From Alitta virens (Eukaryota > Annelida > Polychaeta > Phyllodocida > Nereididae), in NCBI GenBank assembly GCA_932294295.1, contig OW028584.1, positions 33,427,969 to 33,491,968 on the forward strand: a stretch of DNA of 64,000 nucleotides. The letters run 5' to 3'. Positions 1-10,800 of the stretch are shown here, piece by piece (within the stretch, counting starts at the first letter, position 1; each line of letters starts with the position of its first letter). A program made the position numbers and the translations under genes. Under the pieces are notes generated by a model. The model worked only from the letters and a program-made list of their open reading frames with translations. It was not told where the DNA came from and did no database searches.

Positions 1-240
1 GAAATGACATCATCACCATTGTTTAGCATTGTGACGTCATCACTGGGTTTGTTTACATATTGAGTTTTTGATGGCATGAAAAACTAAATTTATATTATTT
101 ATTATAAATTAAAACTAAATTGTTGTGCAAAAGTGGGTATGTAATGGTGAAAAATATCATGAGACAAGAAGGCAGTATTGATTTATATCATTATTTTAAT
201 GTGCAAATTTGACAGACAGTGCACCTTTAATACAGTATTT
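1..240 (+). repeat. Dispersed repeat, copy A
   Basis: This block recurs in the same orientation at about 55835-56065. Both share the succession CATCATCACCATTGTTTAG, GTGACGTCATCACTGGG, TGATGGCATGAAAAACTAA and TTTGACAGACAGTGCACC with only scattered changes. No coding potential is visible. I do not recognise the family. The left end may lie outside the window. Confidence 0.75.
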
Positions 241-594
241 GTTGCATTTATTGGTTAGGTGATCTTAATATTGAGTTTAAAAAATCTTAAGTAAGGAGAG
301 TGCCATGCAAATCAAGGTCTCAAGTCAAATTTGCATAATGTGTAGTATCAATGTAAAAATGAAAATAACAAATAATTGCACCCCTCAAATTCATTTTATT
401 TATTCAGTATGCAAGCCGATCATCATTTAAAAAAAAAAACATTTTTAGGAGCAGGAGGAACTGAGTAACCAAATTTAAATATATTTACAGGCACTTCATA
501 AGAAACAGGGCAGCTGTCAGAAATGAAATATCAAAAAATCCTGATATTTTGCAGGTAAATTTTATTTACCACCTATTCCATTGGATTGTGTGGA
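241..594. other. No gene seen; AT-rich spacer
   Basis: AT-rich sequence between the first dispersed repeat and the palindrome. It contains an A-run near 430 and no credible exon. Confidence 0.5.
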
Positions 595-1002
595 GCACGA
601 GCGCTTGAATTCACTGATCCAACTTGGCCTACTCTGCACAGTGGCGCCACCACATATCTATACAGTCATGTATAATAATAAAGAGTAAGAAACTGCAATT
701 CTGCATGGGAGGGATCCCCCAACTTCCATGTCTTGTAACAACACAAAAAGGGCTCAGCTGATTACATGTAGCATAGTAACTGATCACAAATATAGTTGTT
801 TTATAATGCAAAAAGTTTTACGTATTATCGAAGCATAATAATCACCTAATTACAATGGTAATTAACTAACCTAGCAGGAGGGGATCAGTTACCGCGACAG
901 GTCATGACGTCTTGTCCATCACCGTGAAATCTGATTGGCTGTTACAAAATAAACAAATCAAACTGGGGGGGGGGGGGCACTTGCAACATATTTTTAGGAT
1001 AA

Positions 1003-1263
1003 TTGTTTGGCGGGAAGAGTGACCACAGGCACAGGATAGATAGTGTAATGGAGACGGCCATAGATTTAGCAAGGAAGGGCCACAACGTCATAATAACAGG
1101 ACAGGCTGGCACAGGGAAGACGTGGGTTATCAAATCAATCATCAGGACACTCAAAGGCCCCGACTATAAAAAAGTAGTGGCTGTGACTGCTTCAACTGGA
1201 ATTGCAGCACAGCTGCTATCATCCCACGGGGCAACAACTCTTCACAGCTGGGCTTCCATGAAG
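1003..1263 (+). pseudogene. PIF1-like helicase N-terminal exon fragment (left arm)
   Basis: The translation contains a Walker A motif GQAGTGKT preceded by a helix of the type AIDLARKGHNVIIT, then VTASTGIAAQLLSSHGATTL and HSWASMK. This is the signature order of PIF1-family superfamily 1B DNA helicases (motif I followed by the TASTGIAA block). The reading frame has a TAA at 1000-1002; the first ATG is at 1048. CATGAAG at 1257-1263 is followed by GTTGAT, a plausible splice donor. Read through instead, the frame gives a hydrophobic tail and stops at 1377. No other helicase motifs follow, so it is a fragment: either a captured exon or the remnant of a transposon-borne helicase. Confidence 0.65.
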
Positions 1264-2754
1264 GTTGATTTTTTATTAAAAAAATTGGTCTTATTGATTT
1301 TACTAATTTTTATTTTATTATTGTGGTATATATTCCACAGAGTAATAATGTATACCGGCATGGATTCATTGAGATAATGAGCTTTGGTTTAAATAACAAT
1401 GGACTTTTATTGTAATGTGGTTGTGACGTCATCAAAGTGATATTGTGACGTAATGAGGTCTGTGGGCCAGCATATAATGGTTAAATCAGCGCCTCTAGTA
1501 GCAGGAATGTGTCGCAGTGAAGACTTAATTTACCCTTTGGGGCTTATTGTAAAATATCAATAAGTCATATAAGGTTAATTAAAAAAGTTGAAGTATTGTG
1601 ATCAAAGTTACTTTTTTTGTTTAACAGTAGTTACTTTTTGTTACTTGATTATTTATTGTTTAATATATTGTTAATTTGTAGCAAAATAGTGAGACTAGAA
1701 AATCGGTGATTAGAGATGCTCAGTCAAAATGATGGGATAGATTAAAAGTTCTGACTGTAGAATACTTTCGGTGTATTGTTAAACTTGGGAAAAGGTAATA
1801 ATTTAAAGTTTAATCATAAATTATTGATACAATTTCTTAAATGAAGACAGTGAAGACAAACTACTTCACAAGTCTGAATTTATTAGATTATGAATTTTAG
1901 AGATATATTTTTTCTGACAAAAAAACACAGCTTAACATCCCAGTAGCCTTGCTAGTACAAATATAGCCTTTCTGAATAAAACTAATTTGTGGCTCTTATA
2001 TGGTAGGCTTACAGGTGTTCTTCTTGGAGCAATTGCTTATATGCTTATGGGATGTTGCTTATGGGATGTTGCTTATGGGATGTTAAGCTGTGTTTTTTTG
2101 TCAGAAAAAATATATCTCTAAAATTCATAATCTAATAAATTCAGACTTGTGAAGTAGTTTGTCTTCACTGTCTTCATTTAAGAAATTGTATCAATAATTT
2201 ATGATCAAACTTTAAATTATTACCTTTTCCCAAGTTTAACAATACACCGAAAGTATTCTACAGTCAGAACTTTTAATCTATCCCATCATTTTGACTGAGC
2301 ATCTCTAATCACCGATTTTCTAGTCTCACTATTTTGCTACAAATTAACAATATATTAAACAATAAATAATCAAGTAACAAAAAGTAACTACTGTTAAACA
2401 AAAAAAGTAACTTTGATCACAATACTTCAACTTTTTTAATTAACCTTATATGACTTATTGATATTTTACAATAAGCCCCAAAGGGTAAATTAAGTCTCCA
2501 CTGCGACACATTCCTGCTACTAGAGGCGCTGATTTAACCATTATATGCTGGCCCACAGACCTCATTACGTCACAATATCACTTTGATGACGTCACAACCA
2601 CATTACAATAAAAGTCCATTGTTATTTAAACCAAAGCTCATTATCTCAATGAATCCATGCCGGTATACATTATTACTCTGTGGAATATATACCACAATAA
2701 TAAAATAAAAATTAGTAAAATCAATAAGACCAATTTTTTTAATAAAAAATCAAC

Positions 2755-3015
2755 CTTCATGGAAGCCCAGCTGTGAAGAGTTGTTGCCCCGTGGGATGAT
2801 AGCAGCTGTGCTGCAATTCCAGTTGAAGCAGTCACAGCCACTACTTTTTTATAGTCGGGGCCTTTGAGTGTCCTGATGATTGATTTGATAACCCACGTCT
2901 TCCCTGTGCCAGCCTGTCCTGTTATTATGACGTTGTGGCCCTTCCTTGCTAAATCTATGGCCGTCTCCATTACACTATCTATCCTGTGCCTGTGGTCACT
3001 CTTCCCGCCAAACAA
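2755..3015 (-). pseudogene. PIF1-like helicase N-terminal exon fragment (right arm)
   Basis: Mirror copy of the left-arm block, with an identical translation on the opposite strand including GQAGTGKT and VTASTGIAA. The two copies converge on the palindrome centre at about 2009. Perfect protein identity between the arms means either very recent formation, gene conversion between the arms, or a misassembled hairpin. The remaining helicase motifs are absent, as in the other arm, and the read-through frame ends at 2641. Confidence 0.65.
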
Positions 3016-3669
3016 TTATCCTAAAAATATGTTGCAAGTGCCCCCCCCCCCCAGTTTGATTTGTTTATTTTGTAACAGCCAATCAGATTTCACGGTGATG
3101 GACAAGACGTCATGACCTGTCGCGGTAACTGATCCCCTCCTGCTAGGTTAGTTAATTACCATTGTAATTAGGTGATTATTATGCTTCGATAATACGTAAA
3201 ACTTTTTTCATCATAAAACAACTATATTTGTGATCAGTTACTATGCTACATGTAATCAGCGGAGCCCTTTGTGTTGTTACAAGACATGGAAGTTGGGGAA
3301 TCCCTCCCCTGCAGAATTGCAGTTTCTTACTCTTTATTATTATACATGACTGTATAGATACATGGCGGCACCACTGTGCAGAGTAGGCCAAGTTGGATCA
3401 GTGAATTCAAGCTCTCGTGGTCTTACCACTGGTCGGCTGAACTTGATTGTTTACAAAATAAAAGCAGCGAGAACCACTTAAACAAACAAAAACACTTACC
3501 AATAAGTTATTTTGTCCATGATGGATTTTTGTTGTTGCTAATATTGCCCATGAATAGAGATTTTGTGTTGTAAATATTTTAGTGGGAACGTCAACACTGC
3601 TCAAATGACGTAACACAGGCAAGAGTTTTCCACCAATCAGGTGCTTGTGCCTGAGCGAGGCGTTCTAAA

Positions 3670-3945
3670 AATAGATTTTTGTTGCGGTAACTGATCCCCC
3701 TCCTCAAAATAGGCATTTTTCATGTCTTTTATTAAAGAATAAGGCACTTTCATGGATTGTTATAGTATGTGCTTTATTAAAAACTACTTTTAGACATTTA
3801 TTGAATTCAATTAAACAGTTATCATGCCTGATCAGCTTAAGCTTGGGGGAATTCCTGTCCAGTACGATCAGCCTAGTTTCTTACTCTTATATATATATAT
3901 TACATATATGGCAATGCTGGCAATGAGTGAATTCAAGCGCTCGTG
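3670..3945 (+). mobile_element. Shortened, diverged relative of the palindrome arm
   Basis: Follows the right-arm order with large deletions: GCGGTAACTGATCCCC, then CTTGGGGGAATTCCTG, then TTTCTTACTCTT, and finally GAATTCAAGCGCTCGTGG at about 3930-3947. There is no PIF1 block. It resembles a non-autonomous derivative of the same family. Confidence 0.55.
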
Positions 3946-3984
3946 GTGTGGAGACTTAACATGTGAATATTCCTTTCTTCAGTG

Positions 3985-4643
3985 GCATATCTAGGAGATC
4001 ACTGGACTATATATGTAAAAAATCGGCTATACATAGTAATACATGCTCACTCGTGGCTCTGTGTATCACGTATAATGTTTTCCACGAACGTACGTGAGGC
4101 AGTCGTAGATCGATCGCTGGACGTCTGTAAAACGCTTGCCGAACATCCATCGAGCGGCATCCGTAAGGTGTCCGTGAGGCATCCATGAGACACTCATAGG
4201 CACTCGCAGAGCACTCAAATATTGTCCGATGTACGTCCGCCAAGCGTTTTACGAGCGTTCTACAAGTGGACGCGAGTGAATGGCGAGCATGTATACGGAT
4301 GAACAGTGGCTACACATGGCTATGTATGGCTAGGTATGGCCACATACGTATGTAGAACGTACATAGGAAGCTCGCAGACTGACCCACGAGCAAGTTACGA
4401 AACTAATATAAACAATTTACTCGTAGAACATCCGCCAAAGATTTAAACATGTTTAAAAATGTTTGCCCTCTCCAAGTATGGTCATGAGTGGTCAAGCGCA
4501 ACCAGGAGTGATCTACGAATTGGCGCGAGTATACGTAAAATGCTCGGTGAGTGAATCACATAGAGACAAAGATGACCACGAGCAAACAAAATTTGTTATT
4601 CATGGTCATATGTAGCTCTTATACGTGATAGTGTGAACGCCCC
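3985..4643 (+). mobile_element. Non-autonomous Harbinger-like element 1 with subterminal repeats
   Basis: Dense short repeats of the type CATCCGTGAGGC / CGTACGTAGAACG and a TTTAAACATGTTTAAA palindrome followed by GCCCTCTCC. The right end is GTGTGAACGCCCC (4631-4643). It aligns along most of its length with the element at 11315-11946 (for example TGCTCACTCGTGGCTCTGT, then GAACATCCGCCAAA). The right end resembles the terminus at about 10175-10187 of the full Harbinger copy (GTGTGAAACCCCC). The left end is unclear and may be truncated. Confidence 0.5.
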
Positions 4644-4853
4644 TTTGACCAAAGCAAGTGAAGTTATAGACGCCAACCCCTATGATGTCAAACAGATGAT
4701 CTTATTGGTTGGTGTTGATCAGAGAGCAATGCCTGATTATTGTCACAGTAATTCACGAGCAGACACTTTAAAATTGAAAATGTTATGATTATTTTGATAT
4801 GTCATGCACTGTGTTTAAAGTGATATTATTTGAAATTTAATTGTATTCCATAG

Positions 4854-7800
4854 ACACCAATGGACAGTCCGCTTATAATCATAGGCCTACCAAGATCAGG
4901 TACAACAGTGTTGCAGCGGTTGCTAAGTAACGATAAACAATTCCTGACCCCCATGGTCTGGGAGTTGTCCGTAGCAACGCCTCCTGGAAGACCTGAGAAC
5001 TGGATGGAATCCAAGAGATTCAAGACGTTTCAACAATCCATTCCAAAAGGTTTGCTATGTCGTGTTTTACATTTTTGTGTGTTAATGTGTATGTAAATGT
5101 AAAGGCCATTTACTATTACTAGATGAGCGGCCAGGGGCCAATTTTTGGAGATTCTGTGACCCCGAGAGCCAGATGGGCATATTATGCATAATTTTAATCG
5201 TGAAGACTTAAGCTATTCAGATTGGTTGGTCTTAAAAGTCAAAACTGGTGCACAACTTGGCAATTTAGTTACCATGGTAACCATGTCAGCAATTTTCAGG
5301 AATATAAAAATTACAATGAAAATGTTTATTGTGACCAATAGTCAAGAAAAATTGTATAGCCTAAATTCAAGAATTTATCAGTGTGCAAGTTTCATAACTG
5401 TAACAATATTTAGCTCAGAGCCCTAAGTATTTGGTCAACGTCACTGAAAAATGGGTTTTGATGAAGCGTACTGAAATTCAGATTTGGTTGCCATGGTAAC
5501 CAATATACAAATCTATTTTTTTGACTGCATCCTCTGGTTCAAAATCTGCAGAATTGACCAATTCTAATGGGAATGTCCATCCACCTTTTAGTGTGAGTTA
5601 ACTGTTAATTTAGCAAAAAAATTAAACATGTTTAATTTTTCATGCCGGAGATCCCGGAATAGTGAAATCCGTGTTGGGCCGTGTAGATCCGTGTAGACTC
5701 CCAGTAGACTCCGTCGATCTCCGGGGACCTCCGTATTGGCACCGAAAGACTTCGTGTGATCTCCGGCTAAGTCCGGCGTCAACCGGGCGTGAAAAGTACG
5801 CTCCGGAGCGCACAAGGAGCAACTCGGTTCCACACGAGTGAACTAGGACCAACACGGAGTCTAAACGGAGTGAACAGGGAGAGCGGGTTTACGTGTCATT
5901 TGCTTGACCCGGTTAACTCCGTTATGTACACGGTGTCACACGAGATCAATGCGGACATACAGGAGTGAACTGGGTGTCAAGACGGAGTTAATTAAACTGA
6001 CACGGAGTGAGTACGGATGCCTGAGTATATATACAACCGCCGTCTTTGGAGAAGCATCATTCCACCGCCCGCCGTTCATCGTTGATCATCGAATTAATTC
6101 ATTTATCATCCACCATTTCTTCTGGATATTACCTTCTGGATTGATGCTGCTGCTACTGCCGTTTCTTGAATTAACCACCATGCCACCTAGGAGAGGAAAG
6201 GGGAGGCCTGGCAAGAAGACTGTTGTCCAAGAGGAACCTGCACCACCTGCTGCTGTTGAAGAAGATGTAGCCAGTAATACCTCTTCAAGACCGCAAAGTC
6301 CGCAAGGCATGCCAGATTTACCTGGGCCAGTTGTACCTGCTGCACCTGCAGTACCTCCTACTGCAGCTCCACCCCCACCTGCAGCAAAAGCGAAGAGGCA
6401 GAAAAAGGAAGCCCTGAACCTCACAGAAGACCAGGAACAAGATGTGGCCGACTGGTACCGTTCCCAGGAGATGTTGTATAACCGGCGGCTTGCTCAATAC
6501 AAGCGGATAGACATCAAATCGCGAATGATAGACCAGAAGGCGAAGGAGCTGGATTGTACTGCGCAACAGCTGAAAACTTGGATTGACTCAATGCGCACTG
6601 CAGTTGGGAAGCTGACGGATCCAACCAAGAAGCCTTCTGGTGGGGCCGCTAGAATCCTGACAGACCGGGACAACTGGATCATGGAGAATTTCGGCTACCT
6701 CGAACGCCACATCAAGAGGGTTGATGCTGGGAAAAGAAAGAAAGGTGGGCAGCTTTCCCAGAGCTTATCAGCCAAAACTCCAACCAGCAGCAACAGACCT
6801 ACCACTGAGGATGACACGTCTGAAGCTGAGGAGGTCATTGTGGATAGTTCGGATGATGGTGGCAGGGATTCCGATACAAGCAGGTCCAAGGGTGGGCCTT
6901 ACAAGGGCGACAGCAGCAGCAGCACGAGGAAGATGGGGGCCCCTCCTCCAAGCAAGAAGACGTCCAGACGTCAGCCTCGTCATCATCATGACTGTGATGC
7001 ATCCAGCCTTGCAGCTAGTGGAGATGGAATTGCTACACAAGCTGTCACTCAAGTAAGTATACTGCTTCAGTTGCCATGATAATCAAGATAATCGTATTGT
7101 AATGTTGCAGTTTAAAGTTCTAATTGTAATCTTGCAGTTTAAAGTTGTAATTGTAATCTTGCAGTTTAAAGTTGTAATTGTAATCTTGCATTTTAAAGTT
7201 GTAGCTTTTCCATAGTAGAAAGTGGTAGCTTTGTTTCTTGGCACTTCCAGTGTTCACTGTATGGTGATGTGTCTTTTCAGTACATTGTCAATAATGCACA
7301 TGCTATTGCAGTTGCCATGTGACTTACTCTAATGTTGTGTTTTTTCCTATTTCCAGCTGATTGAAAAAGCCACCGATCTGCAGAGGGACATGCACAGCAA
7401 GTTGAGTCAGCCGACGGACTCAGGCAGCTTGTCCAAGAGGGTCTTCACGGACATGATCTACCACGAGGTGATGCAGATGGACACCGACACTTGGTGGGAT
7501 TACCAGGCCCAAACCTTAAACAACCTGATGCAGTTTAAGCAGGCGTATCGTCGCAAGCGCCAGCAGCAACAGCAACAGCAGCAGCAACAGCAACTGCAAC
7601 AGCAACAGCAGTATCATCAGTTTCTGCCTCCTGTCCCTCAGCAGCATCAGCAGCAGTTCGTCCTCCCTGCTCCTACAGCCAGTTCATCCGGTCCTCCTGT
7701 GCAGATGTTCCTTCATCATCAGCATTCTTCCAGCCCTGCTGCCCAGATGTTCACACAGCATTCTTCCAGCCCTGCTGCCCAGATGTTCGCACAGCATTCA

Positions 7801-10800
7801 TCCAGCCCTGCTGCCCGGATGTTCGCTACTCCATCCGGCCCTTCGCCCCAGGCTCTCGTGTCGGCTGCCCCTTCTTCTTCGTCTGTGCCTGCACCGACCC
7901 CCCCTCCTGCGACATCTTCTACGATTATCAGTCAGGCCTGGTTGACTTCAGGTCCTTCTCACGGTCGTCCTTCAATGTCACCACAGGATTGCAGCACGCC
8001 TCAGGATGTTTCGCTCACCAGCTACTTGTTGAACACTAGTGTGGGGGGAATGGTTGGTGGTGATGACCATAACTCCTCCTTTTCGGTGCCCACGCCTCCA
8101 ACTACCACAACCGAGTAATGTTGAGCTGAAAATGAACAATGAACTTTATTGAAATGAACAATGAACTGTTATTACTTATGTTTGCATGTGAACTGTATAC
8201 CGATGAAGTTAAATGTAATGAACAATGTAAACTGTATTACATGACAATAATTAAATGATGTGTATTTTTTGCACTTGTGTGCTGCAGAAGTCTGAAGTTT
8301 GCTATTAATTAAATGTTGAAACTTACATCATTCGTGTTGTTTTCAAATCTTGTCTTGCTGCCATGGTACACTCCCAGCTGCTGAGTTCACGTAGCTGACC
8401 AAGTATTGCCGCATTTCCTTGGCTGCTCTGTTGGTGTTGCCTCTGAACACATGTCCCATGTCTGGTAGATTGGCAGCATTCTCCCTCCATGCACCTGGGA
8501 TGATCTCATGGATGTCGGCATTTTCCTGGTCCACAGCATTCACTTGAGCAGTTGGATACCTCACCCTCAGTAGGTTGTGCAACACACAGCAAGCAAGAGT
8601 TATGGTACACACTCTGTCAGGACTTTGAGGCATTGTTGTGAGGAGACACCTGAACCTGGCAGCCAAAAGTCCAAATGCATTCTCTACCACCCGTCTAGCT
8701 CTAGAAAGTCTGTAGTTGAAGATTCTGTCTTCCATGCTCATGTTCCTGTGAGGCAGAGGCTTCATCATCCAAGTCTGCAGTCCAAAGGCATCATCCCCAA
8801 CTATGAAGTAAGGCACTGGTTGGTCATCATTAGGCAGGTTATCTGGTTCAGGTAATCCAATGTTCTCACTTTCTAGCGCTTCCTTCAATTCTGTCTGGCT
8901 AAACACTCCAGCATCTGAGCCTGATCCACTGGCACCAATGTCAACGTAGAGGAACTTGTATTCAGCATCAACTACAGCCAGTAGGACAATAGAGAAAAAT
9001 CCCTTGTAGTTGTAGAACAGGGATCCAGACTTGGCAGGACATCTGATGGCAACGTGCTTCCCATCAATGGCGCCGACACAGTGGGGGAAGTTCCATCTGT
9101 TGTAGAATCCATTGGCAACTTCTTTCCAGGCTTCTGGGGTTACAGGACACTGCATGACTTCTGCTGAGTACTCGTCTATGATGGCCTGGCAGACTTCGAT
9201 GACAAGGATAGAAATGGTATTGAAGGCTACCCTAAATCCATACTGCAGAGACTTGTAGCTGTTGCCCGTACCCAGGTAGCGCAAGGTAATAGCCAGTTTC
9301 AACCCAGGTTCAAGGGCCCTCCTCCAAAAGGTATCCTGCTTTGTAATCCTAGGTCCCACTCTGGCAAGAACTTCATGGAATAAGTCAGGCTCCATCCTCA
9401 TGAAATTCTTGAAGCCACCCACATCTTCTGCAGTCAATTCAGCCATCAGTTTTTCATACTGCCCATAAAGAGGTCTTCTTAGCAGCCAAGGTCGCACCCA
9501 CATTTGCCTTCTTCTTCTTCGTCTTGGTGCAGCAGCAGCATTTTCTAATAGGTCATCTTCATCAGTTGATGTTGTGGCCCTCACTGCATCATCTTGCAGT
9601 TTGTGTTCTTCTTGCAGAATTATATCATTAGCAGCAGTCAATAGCTGGACTTGCATGTCCATGCACTTCAAATCCAATTCCACCCTGTCGTAGTGTGATA
9701 AAGACATATCCAATTTTTCTGTAGTAGCAGCAACAACTTTGCAGTATGGTAGTCCGAAGTGGAATGATGGACAGTGGAACGCAGGCAGTTTAAATACCAA
9801 TTTCAGAGCGATCCGGGTGAAAACCGCTTAACTCCGTAGTGATATCGTAGTAAGGTCGTGTAACGATCGGGTATATCCGTGAAGGCCCCGTGTAACATCC
9901 GGTTCACTCCGCCCGCCTCCGGCACAGTCGTGTTACCTCCGGCTACAACCGTGGCTCATTCCTTGTTTAACCGTGCTCCTCCGTACATATCCTTGTAGCA
10001 CCCGTACACATCCGTGTCATGACTGTGTTGCTCCTTGTTGCCTCCGTCTTGCCTTCGTGTCCACACCGCCCAATTATTTGTTTTTGTTTACATTTCTAAC
10101 TTTTTCGCCCGGACCGCCCCGGATTTGACGAAATTTCATTCCGGGACGCTCCTGCGTCTGATCCGGCTATGTGTGAAACCCCCTTAAGGATATGTGCATG
10201 TGCAAACAGTTGCCATGGAAACTATGTAGGCCTGATCATGTGTTCTGCATAACAATCTGTTAAAGTTCATTAAAGCTGTTGCTAACCCAAAGTTGGTTTT
10301 CTGTTTAAAGCGATTACCAGTGATTTATCAACAAAAATATCAACAAGGATTAGTATGCCAGGTTTTGTAAAGTGTTGCCATGGTAACAACCATAGCAGAA
10401 AACTGCACCAGTTCTGATACTTATGACTGAAAAAAAAACAAAAAGTGCAGATGCAGACGATTAAAATGATGGTTCATTTAGCCATCTGGCTCTCGGGTCA
10501 CAGAACTTCTTAAATAAGCCTCTTTTAGCCCTCTGGCCGCTCATCTATACCGCAGTGTTAGTTTTATGGAGCCTCAACAACTGATATTGGACTCAGCCTG
10601 TCTCTTGCATGAATGTGAGCAGAGCTCTGAAGACGATGAAAATTGCCAATAACTTTGTTAGCGCCCACTGCATGACAATAAAATTATATTGGAGGTTTCA
10701 ATCGTGTCACCCACATTTTGTGAGATAGGAAGGCGGAAAATGGTCCCAAAGCCTACATGAGATGGAGTTTCACGTGCGCCAACTCAGCAAATATAAGACT

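Larger units (their letters stand above)
595..3421. mobile_element. Large palindromic (foldback) element carrying PIF1-like exons
   Basis: Left arm about 595-1942 and right arm about 2076-3421 are near-perfect reverse complements: paired positions add up to 4018, and only a few mismatches are visible, mostly near the outer ends. The spacer of about 135 bp contains three tandem copies of TGCTTATGGGATGT. Each arm contains the same PIF1-helicase-like coding block, a G (or C) homopolymer and the terminal word GAATTCAAGCGCTCGTG or its variant. A shortened relative lies at about 3670-3945, so this is a repeat family rather than a unique inversion. I infer a foldback-type or PIF1-bearing DNA transposon; no transposase is visible. 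An assembly artefact at a hairpin is the main alternative. Confidence 0.75.
5640..10187. mobile_element. PIF/Harbinger DNA transposon with both genes
   Basis: Two convergent genes, a Myb/MADF-like protein on + and a DDE transposase on -, lie between subterminal arrays rich in CTCCGT/GATCCGTGT words (about 5648-6035 and 9815-10185). This is the standard two-gene PIF/Harbinger arrangement. The right terminus reads GTGTGAAACCCCC followed by TTA, compatible with the 3-bp TWA duplication of the superfamily. The left terminus is not clearly recognisable. Similarity between ends is seen at TCCCGGAAT (about 5651 left, in inverse near 10138 right). Both reading frames look intact. It lies in a sulfotransferase intron. 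Confidence 0.8.
5122..10545. mobile_element. Outer TIR element with TA target duplication, split by Harbinger
   Basis: GATGAGCGGCCAG at 5122 is mirrored by CTGGCCGCTCATC ending at 10545, with TA on both flanks (5120-5121 and 10546-10547). The inverted similarity continues inward for roughly 95 bp through TTCTGTGACCCGAGAGCCAG and ATTTTAATCG. The two shoulders (about 5122-5620 and 10190-10545) share TTACCATGGTAACC-type words and no genes, as expected of a MITE or mariner-like non-autonomous element of under 1 kb into which the Harbinger copy jumped. The nested reading is inference; the TIR itself is visible. Confidence 0.6.

Noticed and set aside
4656..4708. Upstream sulfotransferase exon (frame with DANPYDVKQM, donor TTG|GTTGGT)
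   Set aside because: Phase fits, but the acceptor is poor, the donor is weak and there is no clear family match, so it is mentioned only as a possibility.
5588..5855. Minus-strand frames at the Harbinger left end
   Set aside because: They translate the subterminal repeat array, with no protein family resemblance.
6086..7052. Minus-strand open frames over the Harbinger Myb-like gene
   Set aside because: Antisense shadows; the plus frame has domain and splice support.
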